Positions 9,355 to 21,878 of a DNA stretch of 64,000 nucleotides are shown one piece after another. The notes below the pieces were generated by a model. It was not told where the DNA came from, did not search any database, and was given only the letters and a program-made list of their open reading frames with translations. Both the position numbers and the translations under genes were made by a program. The number at the start of each line of letters is the position of its first letter. Position 1 is the first letter of the stretch. The stretch comes from Icerya purchasi (Eukaryota; Arthropoda; Insecta; Hemiptera; Monophlebidae): positions 24,997,191 to 25,061,190 of the forward strand of contig CM077116.1 in the NCBI GenBank assembly GCA_039619475.1, read 5' to 3'.

Positions 9355-12300
9355 GGTACTAATAATATCTTGTTAATGATCAGTTAATATGAGTACAACA
9401 AATACTATTAGACTTTGCTAATCGACGTATAAAAATATAATATATTTAATTTTTAATTTAAAAAAAAAAAAAGAAAACGTTTTCACCAAATTCAGATTTG
9501 TTATTTTAATTAGCCTTTTTAGAATTATCTCTTAGAGCAAAAATTTATTAATCGTTAAAATTTTCAACTTGTACAAAATTTGCATGAAAAAAAAAACGTA
9601 TCAGTTAAATATTAAAATAGAATCGGCAATAATCCCTTTTTCTATACATTCTTTAAGAGAACTCAAAACGCAAAAAGAAACGCTCTTAAACTTTCACGTT
9701 ATAAAAGGCAAAACATTGATTTGTTCCTAAAGAGAAACAGGTTAGTTAGTAGCTAAATGATGTTGAATGCTATACTGGAGAAAAGAAGAAACTCAGTTTG
9801 TGTGGAAAACGAAGCAGTTGCATTATCATCATAAATATAAAATAAATACAATGACTTAATTGATCGGATTCTTTACAATTAATATTTTATTATTGTAATT
9901 CGCATAATGTTTTAACAAACTTTATGAAGCATAATTAAAATACGAGTATTAAATAAATCTTGTTGTTACTAAAACAATGGTGGTAGTCCAGTTAAAGTGA
10001 TCGACTATCAAACTTAAGATTTAGATTATTTCAAATTACGTTACTCCGAGCTGTACACCTATTGTGAAATCGAATTGGATATCTAGTAATTACGGCAAAA
10101 TAAAGGCAGATCCGAAGAGAAAGCAACTTGTCCACCTATTATTTTTTTTAATATCATTTGGTTTAAAATATTTTGAAAACCTTAAGTCCGCAATTTCCGA
10201 TGTGTAGCCTTCTCATTTTACTTTATTTTGAAGAAAGAGTTGTGACAGTTATTAGTAAATATAATCGCATTAAGTTATTAGTAGATTGTTTTTTTATTTG
10301 TTTTTTTTTTTTTTTTTTTTTTGCGTGGGTGGGAGGTATATTCAGTTTTAATAGCAGATTTTCTTTGCATGAAATTAAATGTTAATTACAAACGTGGCTT
10401 AAAAATATATTTTTTCCCTATTAAACTAAATTTTAGAAATAATAAGATAAACTGAAATAATGACCAGTATTTAAACTTAAAGAATGAAACAATGAGAACA
10501 CAGAACATTTTTCCTATTAAATAAACTTTAATTTTTTTAATCCTCTCGATTCAACCTGTTTCGGTGCTAATTTTATACGCATCTGATCGAGTTTCGCGCA
10601 GAATTATTTTCAATTTCAATAATACTTAGGTAAAATTTAATAATTCCTTTATCGAGCTAATTAACTTTACTTAACAGAGCTGTGTTAGTAACTGTTATTC
10701 TGTCAAACTTTTCCGATGATAAAAATTGTAACTTACATATATGTGTAAATTTCATTAACTCCATACGTACGTTTCTGCTTGATAAATTTGTCAATACTGT
10801 AAATCACAATTTAAATTAAATAATAAAACTTCCAAAAATAAACTTTGCAAACATATATAAGCTTTAGATTAAGTGCTTTTACAACTTTTAAATTATTAAT
10901 GTACATATAAAAGTATTTAAAAATAAATAAATGAAAATAGAAAAATATTCGGACTGCAGAATTTTAAAAATTGTTAACTGTACAAATCGACAATTGACCG
11001 CGCGGAAAAATGTGATTTACCTGGAGTGTATACAATTGCTGATGAATGTAAAAGTACTATGATTCACAGTTTAAAAAAAAAAAAAAAATGACATACTTGC
11101 TCAGATATATGTGTGTAATAAGATGTTGAATTAGTGTCGTTGGAAAGTATCAAAAATATATATTTGCACATTATTATCGGTATTTTAGAGAATAGTCATG
11201 AATTTTAATGTTGTACATTTCTTAGCTTTTTTTTTTTTTTTTTTAATTAACAGAACTATCTTTAATTAAGAATCGCGCAAATTCGGTTTTTTTTTTTTTA
11301 GTTTTATATATAATATTTTTATCTTACATCAGTTTTATTGTATAAAATTTCAACGAAAGAAATGTAGGATATGGTAATTAAGGAAAATTCTACGAAAATA
11401 AAATAATTTTCATAAACAAATGAGATTTACGAAGTTATTTAAATGCAAGAATGTAAGGATTTGTAGTAAATACTTTTATATAGCGTCCTTAAAAAATTTC
11501 GCAACTACGATTATAAAAAAAAAAACAAAACATACAGTATTATGTTTGTTTATAGCCAGAGGAACTACTAACTTTACCTTCATTCCTTTCTGAATACGTA
11601 CAATTTTAGGTTACCCCATGGTATGTTTATTATTTTACATTCAATGAATTTTTGAGTAAAATATGTTTCTTTTTGTTGTTGTTGTTTTGTTTTGTTTTGT
11701 TTTTTTTGCTGTTATTACGATTAGGGCAGTGGAGAGTGCTATCAAATTTTTAATTTTCAATGCGGTGTATAATTGTGACCGAAATATTTACTATGACGAA
11801 AACAGTGGTATGAGTAAACCATGGTATTCCTCCTCAGACAGCTGTGCGATTTGTGGTCCTATTGAAAAGAGACCAACAAAAGGAAACAGAACAAAGTCAG
11901 GTCAAAATATTCGTCGAGTCCAGGTTCGATCAGCATTAGTCTAGAAAATAATTTTTACTACATCATTGTGTTTTATTTTCACCATTTTTAAGCAAAAAAA
12001 TCCAAGAATTAATCATCCATCCGTATTTACGAAATCAAACATTAATGGTTTTTTTCTAAAACTTGCTGTCTCGCACTGAAACCTCAACGATTTGATGATG
12101 TTGTCTGCGCTTGAAAAAAGTGAACATTTTTAATTGAATTTTGAAAATTTTGTGAAGGCTCCGAGGAGACACTTTATGCTAGGTCACATGTAGACAAGAA
12201 GCAACGCCTATACTAAATTTTAGGTAATACGTGTTTTTAATTGAAGCAGTTATATAAATGTGGATTATTCGTAGGGCATAATTTTCCATACTCGACCGAG

Positions 12301-12400
12301 GAGCTTATTTATGATTCAAGTATTTTCATTAGAAATTATTGTACAGTGTAAAAAACTATTTAGTTGTTTTTTTTTCTTTTTTCTGGATACATGTGTGTTT
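9355..12400. other. AT-rich intron sequence with homopolymers
   Basis: No gene or known element recognised. Poly-T runs at 10302-10322, 11228-11244 and 11287-11299, and poly-A at 11072-11087. Short open frames here (for example 11663-11944) have homopolymer-derived starts and no recognisable product. Confidence 0.55.
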
Positions 12401-13000
12401 CTGTACAAGTTATACCAAGAAGAAGCTGTTATTATTGTTAGCTAGATGAAGAGCATGACTCATTATCGTGATTGATGATATACGCGTAAATGATTCTCCC
12501 CGGTTTTTAATGCTAATTATTGCGCGCTGACAATTGCTATCGGTTTGTTTGCTGAATGATCTTTTAATGGATTCCTCTTCTTCGTAAATGACCTCTGTCT
12601 TCGTTCTTGATATTTACAACTGTAACGACCCCGAAGCCGTCGCCGCCGCTACCCCCGTTCAGTATACATGTATTACAAATCGAAGTTTCCACTGCTACCC
12701 GCGCAAGGTCTCCGCACTCTTTGTCACCCTCGCCGATGTAGATTAATTCTCGTTTCTGGCATTTTCTTTAATTACCGCGTTCTGCCACCTAGCCATCTCT
12801 GATCGCGCTACCGTTCTTAATTATTATATTAAATTAATTACTGTTTCTGCTGCTGCTGATTACCTTTATAGTTGAACTGTATAATGGTTTTGGAGCGATC
12901 GCTTTTTCTACATTTTCGTTTTTATCGTTTTAAATACCGTGACCAAGTCACGACGCAGCCTACTTAATTATTACGCGTTAAGTAATACCGCGCCATTCCC
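12400..13000. promoter_or_regulatory. GC-enriched intron island, candidate cis-regulatory module
   Basis: About 600 bp clearly less AT-rich than the surroundings. The core includes a CCG/CGC cluster at about 12628-12661 and no open frame of note. It carries several well-known factor words: an AP-1 site (TGACTCAT at about 12457), a PBX/Exd-like TGATTGAT (about 12471) and homeodomain cores (TAATTATT, ATTAATTA). Trinucleotide CTG/GCT repeats lie near 12850. It could be an enhancer in the host gene's intron; this is inference from composition and motif density only. Confidence 0.3.
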
Positions 13001-14315
13001 TCCTAAAACTGTTGAGTTCACAGTTTTTTTTTGTTTTTTTTTTTTCGAATTTACATTTTGGGTTGGACTTTTTAAATTCGGATCTCGAGAAGAGTAGCAG
13101 CGTAACAATTGCCCTAATAACTTACCAGTACCGCAGTTTAATGTGTACGTTGATGATTACATCTACACCATATTTGAATAAGTCATTTTCGTTAGAATTT
13201 AATATGTATATTTTATTTGTTTATTGGTTTTTCGTGATTTATTAAAGATTTAATCGACATTGCAGTGCTATCGAAATCGTGGAAATTTTTCAAGCTAATT
13301 GCATTAGGGAGAATCTTAAAGTATCTTTAGAACAGCGAAGAGGAAGGATGGGTATTTCAAAAGACTGAAGTTGTATTTTGTTATTTACTTCTAGAACATC
13401 CCGTAGACTATCGTTTTTCACTTCACTTATATTAATGAAAAAAATTTCGGGGAAATTCACCGTTGAAAATAGAGAGCAAAAATCGAGATCCTTTTATTCT
13501 TTTACAGCTGCGCTTGTGATATTATAATAACAGAGTTAGACCGAAAAAAATGTAAAAATTTACACATTTCTAATTAATCTGCTTTACCCTTTGTAGTCGT
13601 TTTGCGCGCCGATTAGTTTCCCTCGACTAATGTAAACCATTAGGAAACTATCAATTTTTGTCCTACGTATTAGCCGTCTAAGGTTTCCCTGAAAATCGGT
13701 TTATTTTGTAACCTTTTTTTATAGGTTTTGATTCGTTATTTCCATACTTCGAGATGTACAAATTAGATCCTAATTAGTTCCATATCCTACTTGAAAATTT
13801 CCCGAAAATTTATCACGGCTTATAAGGTTACTTTTCTGTTTTGTTTTATTTTTTCCCGACGGTTATAGGTTTTAAAAACAAAACAATTCGGAACTATTCT
13901 AATTAGGAAGAAAAAGATGAAAAAAATGCGAACTCAAATTCAATATTTGTTCTTCTCTTTCTGGCACGTTATTTCCCATAATGTTGTTCTCGGAGGGTTT
14001 TAAAAAATATCATTATAAGGTGTCGTCGACTTGTTTTATATAGTCCGCATAGCCAAATCGTAACTTTAATGCATCTTTGATTCTTGAAAAAAAAAAAAAA
14101 AGAGAGAGAATCTACTGATGTTCTTTTTTCTTTTGTTTTCTTTCTTTCTTTCTTTTTAACCTGCGACTGATGTTAAATGTCATAAATACAGTGTGGAGGT
14201 TAATCGAAAAAGCAATTGCCTAAAAACGTTCCAACGCAAAAAAATTGATGATACAAAATTTTCTAAATTAATAATTTAATGTAGACTTTACGCGTTCTCT
14301 TCGGAAGTTATTTTA
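13001..14315. other. Intron sequence, nothing recognised
   Basis: Moderately AT-rich with poly-T runs near 13024-13045, an A-run followed by a short GA repeat near 14086-14108 and a TTTC repeat near 14141-14157. No supported gene. Confidence 0.5.
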
Positions 14316-14323
14316 ATCCTTAT

Positions 14324-14593
14324 CGATAGCGTCGCCAGCCGATTAGCCGGGGAAGAGGGGGGGGGGCAAGATGATAGAAAGAGGATATGAGTCATAGGAA
14401 AAATAAAATTTATAAGTTGTAAAGGCTTAAAATTTTATTAAACAAGAATAAAATTTTAATTAAAACATAATTTTCGTGGGTTTCTGACAAATTGTCCATG
14501 ATTACGCGCCTATGAATACCCATCATGGCCAGTTGATTAAAAAGTTTCGAGGCTCCAGGGGGGGGCATCTGCCCCCCGCTGGCGATGCCCATG
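14324..14593. mobile_element. hAT-type non-autonomous element (family h1, older copy)
   Basis: Fifteen-base ends CGATAGCGTCGCCAG (left) and CATGGGCATCGCCAG (right, reverse strand) resemble hAT termini of the form CAGTGGCGTCGCCAG. Flanking octamers ATCCTTAT (14316-14323) and ATCCCTTT (14594-14601) agree at six of eight positions, as expected for a decayed 8-bp hAT duplication. The body is closely similar, in the same orientation, to 28155-28449. The minus strand keeps a remnant like the hAT transposase C-terminus (LFNQLAMMGIHRRV). Poly-G/C runs flank the ends internally. Confidence 0.7.
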
Positions 14594-14766
14594 ATCCCTT
14601 TATACATATATAGAATGGTCCATTTGTCATCGAGGTTCGCGTAGCAACCAAGCCGCAACAAATAAGGTATTGCCGGCAGTGGATTATTCTCATATGTGTC
14701 AAAAAAATGATATATATTTTTCTAAACCGTTGTCGTTACATTAAGGCATTATTATTCTGTTGCTCG

Positions 14767-15010
14767 TTAGATTTTCCTTTTCCATATTATTAATATGGTC
14801 ACTGGAAAAAAGTACGACCGAAGTGAAATATTCCACCGTCCCCTCTGCCGGCGTGGAAACCGATACAATAAACCGGCAGACTCGCGGAGAAATTTTTCCA
14901 CTGCATGTATATAATTAGTATTATTTACGTAATCCGCTGGAAGTTTACCTGCAGTAATAACAACCAAACCAGCATCCATCATTGAGTATGTACTGTTAAT
15001 TTCGCGCTAG
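14767..15010 (-). other. Higher-GC segment with a short open frame and splice-like signals
   Basis: A minus-strand frame of 71 codons begins MMDAGLVVITAG. A consensus-like donor (CTGCAG/GTAAAC) follows the first 12 codons and an AACAG acceptor-like word lies just upstream. The short string resembles a block in APS kinases, but the similarity stops there. I do not call a gene. Composition differs from the AT-rich flanks. Confidence 0.15.
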
Positions 15011-15793
15011 TGAACTAAATATCAAAAAATTTTCCGCGTCCTGATATGATAAGAAAAATAACTTACGGAAGAGGCTGTCGGTCGACTGGTCTTCTTCGAA
15101 GAAACTATGCATTACAAGGAATTACTGTGTTACGAGATAACCGTCACTGTAATTAACTATTAGAATTGTAGTTTTTTGCGCGCATTGTTGCGACACAAAA
15201 GCAGCTGGGAAGAAAAAGTGTTTTTATTGTTAAAAGAAATCAATTGTTGTACGTAATAGCGGCTGTGTCTTGACAATGTATCATGAACGGCGGAGGTGTA
15301 AGGCGGAAAATTCGTGTTTCGATACAGCACCTGATATTATGAGTACTTTAAAAATATTACTCCGCCGTCAGAGCCTAAAAGAAGCTTAAAATTACAGCAC
15401 TGCTTTTAGTAATGTTTTTTTGTCCTGAAAAAATTAATTCGTATTGAATTGTTTTTTTTTTTTTTTTTTGCTAAGTATCAGTTGTGGTGATAAATTATTT
15501 ACGATTCGCGCGCAGCCGGTTTTATGGTTAACGTAATTTCTTTCTACTTCTATCACTAAAAGTCTTCTCGATTGGTCGAATATTTTAACTATCTCTGTTT
15601 AATTTTTTTTTTTTTTCATTATTGTTGTATTTTAGTTTCTTCTTTTTTGTATTTCTATTATATATATTTTTTTTTTCTTACCAGCCGTTTTCTCTTTTGC
15701 AGGCGGTTTAAAAGGTAGCTCATTACCGACACTGTTTTAATAGAATATACAGGGAGTTGTAATCGTTGTAATTGTAAAATAGGTGGATTTTCC

Positions 15794-15827
<34 letters not shown>

Positions 15828-18479
15828 GTACACCTTGAAAATTTAAAAACTCAATTAAAAGGCAAAACTGAGACCGTATCATTTTTCGTTTCCTTTTTAC
15901 TTAATGTCAGAACGAAATAAAATCTGATTCCCCATTGTGTCTCGGTTGAAATCTTTAATTAGTGAGCCCGTTTAAAGTAAAGAATTAAACACGCCTGATT
16001 TTACAGTAGAAAATTGTCATATTTATTTCCACCAATGAAGCCGATTCAAGTGTGCCACCGCTGTTCCGTATCTTTTAAATTATTTTAAATGCGCGCCTAG
16101 CTTCTCGTACACTCGTGAGTTGTTTGGCTTTTCCTAGCTATGATGAGATTCTTTTTACAAGACTATTTAAAACTAAATATATATATATTCGTGTTTTTTT
16201 TTCTGTTTTTTTCAGTCACGCAATTTTACCCTGAATTTTGTTTACTCCTAATTATCGTTTCTAATTTTAAATTTTTTTTTTTTTTTTTTTTTTTTTCGGG
16301 AGGCTTAAATGTCCCGGGAAAGCGCATTTATTTCCAAGTCATTGTATTCTCACTCGTATATATTACATGTTAATTATATTATGTAGGGAAAATAATCTGG
16401 TTGCTAGCTTTTTTGGTTTCTATACAACACTTGGTCATTTAATGGACAACGAAGAAATTTATGTAAAATCCAGTTTAAAAATAAATATATTATGTTTGGA
16501 ACGTTGCCACTTAAACAACATACTGAACTAAGTAAGCTTCGTAACTGTTATGTTCTGTGCAACTTTGTCATTAACGGGCCGTCGCGCCTATTACTTTTTT
16601 TTTTTTGTTTTTTTAAAGACGCATATTAAACAGATTTCTCGTAATTTTTTAAATTAGAGTCTATACGCAATTAATAAAATTAATGATAATATAGAAGTGC
16701 GGTTCACCACGCAATAAAATTACGTTGAAAAATGTCTCTCCATCTGTTTGATATTAGAAACATGATCAAAAAACCAATTTCAGTCAACAGGTTTCAATAA
16801 ATCTCGGTTTTTAATTAATAAGCTTTTAATTTTTATTTATTTATTTATTTATTTATTTTTTTGTCGCTCAGTTACATTCTTTTTCGATTATCCTGGTACC
16901 AAAAAATAACACGTCTCGCACTGCAAACCTGTTAGTTTGACGTGTAAAATTTTCGAAAAGTTAATAATGGGGCTAAACATCAAAAAATAATAATAATGAT
17001 AATAATATTTTTTACAGCGGAAAAACTAAGATTTTTATCGCCTTGTTTTAAGTATGCTAGTGTATAAGGTTTTATTAAAGTTCGTATCGAACGATATTGT
17101 TGGGAGGTGAAGTGAATTTTCTGAAGATTAAACAGTATTATTGGAAAGTCCATTAGATGTCTTTTCTGGTTCCTTATACGTAAAAAATTTAATCATTAAA
17201 ATTGAAAATTCTATTTAATTTGCATTTTTTGAATATTAGTTGATGAAAAAAGTGAATGCGAAAAGTGAGGTGAGAGAGAAGAACTTAACGGGATCGTTTG
17301 GAATTCTCGAAAGTTGAGAATTTCTGTTAGTTTGACTGCAGCCAGAGTATTACCTACGCACCTTCTTAAAAATGCAAAATACTAACTATATCTTAATATT
17401 TCAGATTAGCTAATTCGGGAATTTCTAAATGAAGTGCAAAGATCAGTTTCGGAAAAGTCACAACTATTAAAAAAAATCAAAAACCAGTAACTTATTTTTT
17501 TATCGATACTTCTGCTCAATATTTCGAGATAAAGAGTTCGTAATTTAACATTTAATTAGTCATTTGAACTTTTGTTCGATAAATCCTATTAATAATTTAT
17601 TTATTTATTTATAATAATTGTACAGAAATATGCCAGCGGGCTACTTACAAGACTCAAATGAATCAATGCCTCCCAATCGTGTATTTCTATTAAATTATTC
17701 GATGTATAATCAAAAATAATTTTAAACAACTTAAATTAATGTAAACAGTCATGTACGAAAACTAATATTTAGGAGTTTTCTTTCATTAGTATTTTCGCCG
17801 GCTTTCGGAAATATTCTATGTACATTTGCATTTTTCCTACATATCTAGGGAAAATCAAAAATTACTATTATCGCACCTTCTAATAGCAACGTGTACGAAC
17901 GATAATTTTTCTTATGCAAATTGTAAAAATAGTCGGCCAAAAACGAAATGATGAAGTCTGTTACAGCTTACCATCGATGATAGGAAATGTCCAAAAATAA
18001 ATTTCCAGATTTGGGATAATAGAAGAAATTGTTATCCTCCTTTTTGTGTCTGTCCCTCTTGTAAGGTGGAAGATGTTAAAATAAAAAAAAAATAAATAAA
18101 AAAAAAAAACGATATTTTTACTTTTTCGCTCTGCCAAAACGGAATGCTTTCAACAGAAGGTCGATTTGCCAATATTGACTGATCCCGAATGAAATTTATT
18201 GAAACATTTTATTCAAATTGGTTATTTATCATAAGAACCCCCCGGTATAAGTTTAACTTCGATGTTTAATGGCGAAGCAAACGAAATAAGTATAATTTCA
18301 TAATTTGTTTATTAACGAATGCTTTAAAAAATATGTTTTTGAAGTTTTTTGAGGAAATCATTTTCCATTTCTATTCACCTGGAAAGTGTGTATAAAAGCG
18401 AATAAAAATCATTAATATGAGTAATAATAATAACGGTGATAATTATCACATGTAAATAATGTTTTTCGGTAATCCCTTT
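15011..18479. other. AT-rich intron sequence with long homopolymers
   Basis: No gene recognised. The longest homopolymer of the window is an A-run at about 15798-15825. Other poly-T runs lie at 15451-15469 and 16269-16295, and a TTTA repeat at 16836-16860. Short open frames here are mostly read through these runs. Confidence 0.55.
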
Positions 18480-19000
18480 TGTGCTGCAGTCGAAACAATG
18501 CGAACTACGGAACGTCCTAAGAATTACGACATATTTTCAGCATAAAGCATTACCGCCATTATGAAATATATCGGTAATTAATCAGTGCTGGAAGTACGCG
18601 TACGAATCAGAGACTTGCGCGATAGAGTCATATTACAATGACTCATTAACCGGCTTGCTTCGGTGAATCGTTTTTTAGTTCAGAGCAGCGCTGGGAGTTA
18701 TTTCGTACGTTCATTGATTCCGCTGTTGACTCATCGTACCCCTGCATTAGTCGCGAAGCCGGTATTTAGTTCTCAGCAACAAACTGGTCGAAATTATTTT
18801 ACGTGTTCACAGTTGAATTCTATTCTAGATTTTACACATGCGATGTTGAATGATATCGTGTGAATACTGCCCAAATTATAGAGTAATGATAGCTTTGGAA
18901 CAACGTGTGTCTTTTTGTCGCATTGCAGAGTTCTAACTTATTTTTAACCACGTATTCATGATAAAATCGGAAGTTACTACTATTATTCGTTGACAGTCGT
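18480..19000. promoter_or_regulatory. GC-enriched island with repeated AP-1 words
   Basis: The stretch is less AT-rich than its flanks and CpG-containing. TGACTCAT occurs at about 18638 and TGACTCATC at about 18727, exact AP-1 cores. An open frame at 18663-18863 (66 codons) covers part of it but resembles nothing. Possible intronic enhancer; composition and motif evidence only. Confidence 0.25.
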
Positions 19001-21640
19001 TGTTGACAGTGAAATAAATCAGGAAACGATCAGTGTTACTTTTTATGGAAAAAAACGTTCGTTCGATTAAGAACCGAAAAGAAACGTTAAATTTCCATCA
19101 TTGGAATCAATTTTTACTTCTGTGGTTCAGCAGTTCCTGTTTATTTTATTACATCACCCGCTAGACACAGGATACGTGTTCAACAACGATTTCTGTTCGC
19201 TAGCTTGAACCGGTAGTATCTGACTCAAACATTGAAACTTTCTGGGTGATTAAGGTTGTGACATTTTCGGTTTTCCGGTTTAGACCCATCGAATATACTT
19301 ACACATGATGTTTCGGAAAAACAATGGCACTTTTCAAGAAGGAAACTGACCTGACGTGTAGGCAAACCCTTTATCGCATAGAAACATGTAAGCAGTAAAT
19401 TGATATTAAACTTTGGCGTGTAAATATTTTCAAAATCGAATAAATAAGTACTGATAAATGTTTCTTCGATGTCATCAGATAATATCATAAATATTTCAAA
19501 GTATTGCAAATTTTTTTAATTCCGATTTTCTGATGCACTGCTCTTACCCGGCTCGGTTTATATTTGAAATTAATGACTAGCTGTCCGAGACAAGCAGTAT
19601 TACTGTTCCGTTTGAGAACATGCGATAATGCTGCGACATTTAATATAGCGCTATAAAAAACCGAATTAAAATCCTCGCGTAATCCGATTGTTGGAACAAT
19701 CGAAAGAATATGATAATTCCAATAATCACCTCGCACTCTACCGAATTATTGTAAAAAACTCGATTAAAGCCTTCGCATTTTTGCAATTACTACAACAGAG
19801 AGCAACTTTTTCCGACAAACCAAGAAAATCACGAATAATCGAGTAATTTCATTAATCGGGAAAAGGGCAGAAAAATTTATTGAAAGTCTAGAAATTTGAA
19901 GAAGGTACCAAAAATACTTGCGTAATGTGCTATAGAATTTGAAAGTATTAAAAGCGATTGCAAAACTCAACTATACACACAGATAATAAAACATCTCATT
20001 GGATTCTGCTGGTAATCGAGAAAACAGAAGATTAAAAGTTGGTAACGAATTTTATCCATTTTTTAACAAGAAGGAAAAATTTTAAGTTGTTTGAGATTTT
20101 ATCATCCGGATTAAGCTACAAATACATCGCAGGATATGATAAGCAACATATTACGAAATACTTGGTAATTATGTACGACTTTTTATGTATGGCTATTGTT
20201 TTCCCAATCGGAAGAAGGGAGAGTGAAAAAATCGGGAAAATTTATTTTAAAAAAAAGTGACCATCCTGTATAAGAAGAATCCCCTTTAAATAGTTTGAAC
20301 CGTTTAAAATTTAAATCGTAAAAATGAATTATATTACTTAAATGAAGATCGTGTAATGTTTTATTACTGTATGTAATAATTGCGCTTCTTATTAAATGAT
20401 TAGTAAATACAATATATAATACAAAGTATTGACAAACTATTTCACAAAAAAATTATCAATGATAGAAAAAATTGTTTAATCTGATACATTATATTAATAT
20501 TGTTAAACTGTAATCAATTTTAGCATATTATCCATTTAGAAAATGGGAAATTTTATATTTAACTAGTAAAAGTCGCAATTAATATGTATTTCAAACAATT
20601 GAATATATTTTACAGGTTATATATGTAACATAAAATCGTATACATTTAGTGATAAGCAATTTGCTATTAATAAAACTTGAATGGTACATTCAATGTTATT
20701 GTAAAACTTAAATATAATGTAATTGTATCATTTAATATTAAAAAGTTAAACCTTTTGTAGCTGTTATTAGAAATAAAATTTTCTATATACATTTATCACA
20801 AATTTTTATTTGAACATTTGGAAAAGATAACACCGCTCCCATCATTAAAAACATTTTCAAGATTTTCTAAATTATATATTAAATACCAAATAAAAATTTT
20901 TTATATATTAAATACCAAATGAAAAGTTTTATTAAATAATTTTTAAATATTTAAATGTTTCAAATTTTAAGTTTCATTGATTTATCAGAGATTATGTAGA
21001 AATTTAATCTAAAATCAAAGAAATCTGAAGAATAAGACTATTATGCTTCTTTAAAATCGGGTCAATTTTGGTTAAATAATTTACCGAAAAATCGATAAAC
21101 CGGGTTTTTACCAAATTAATCGGAATTGTTCACTTATTTATTGCGCCAGCTGGTCTTAACCTGGGATAAGTCCACAAAAATTTGAAAACATATTAAAAAA
21201 CACAATTTTATTATTATAAATTATCAATTCACATGAAATTATATCAATAAATGTGTACATTTACTTATTTTTCCCTGCTCATTAAATTTAAAAGATATTT
21301 GATTGACAACTTTAAAAAGCGGCTTTCAATATGGTTTTATTATAATTTACATATTTTCAAGAACTTAAGTTTACATTACTTAATATTTCGGAGAACGTTT
21401 GAAAATCATACGTTAAGGAGGGGTCCGCATGGTGAAAAAGGTTTAGAACGGTTCCATTATGATGTTTATTAAATGGACAATTTTAAAAGCAGATTTACAT
21501 TCGAAAATTTATATTTCGTATTAGTACGGTTATTTCATTTATATTTCGGTTGAATTTATTCTTTACTGAATCGAAACGAATATGAATAATTAAGTATCTA
21601 AAAAATCCGATCATTTACAACACCAGTGTGAAATATTAAA
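19001..21640. other. Intron sequence, nothing recognised
   Basis: AT-rich, with several ~70-90 codon frames on both strands that match no family and carry no start context. Around 20881-20945 a short tandem duplication is visible ('TATATTAAATACCAAAT' twice). Confidence 0.5.
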
Positions 21641-21650
21641 AGTCAGACTG

Positions 21651-21765
21651 GGTCGCGCGCGTATAGTTGCAGCGTCGCTGCGTCATCGCACGTTCGTGTT
21701 ACGATCGTTTTGACGGAATTCCCTATGGCACCGCAGTGATGACGTAAACGTAACTGCGTTTTTAT
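21651..21765. promoter_or_regulatory. Short CpG-rich island with a CRE-like site
   Basis: About 115 bp rich in CG dinucleotides (GGTCGCGCGCG, GCAGCGTCGCTGCGTCATCG) and containing TGATGACGTAAACG, a CREB/ATF-like core. It contrasts strongly with the surrounding AT-rich DNA and ends about 110 bp before a Tc1 element. It could be a regulatory element or an old transposon end; no pairing partner was found. Confidence 0.25.
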
Positions 21766-21878
21766 AAAACATTATTTTAAATCAGTGACAAATCAGAGAA
21801 ACTTGATGATAGCATATACTAAAGAATAAATAGTTAAAACAAAAAACACACACTCGTGTGTGTATGTGTGTATATGTA

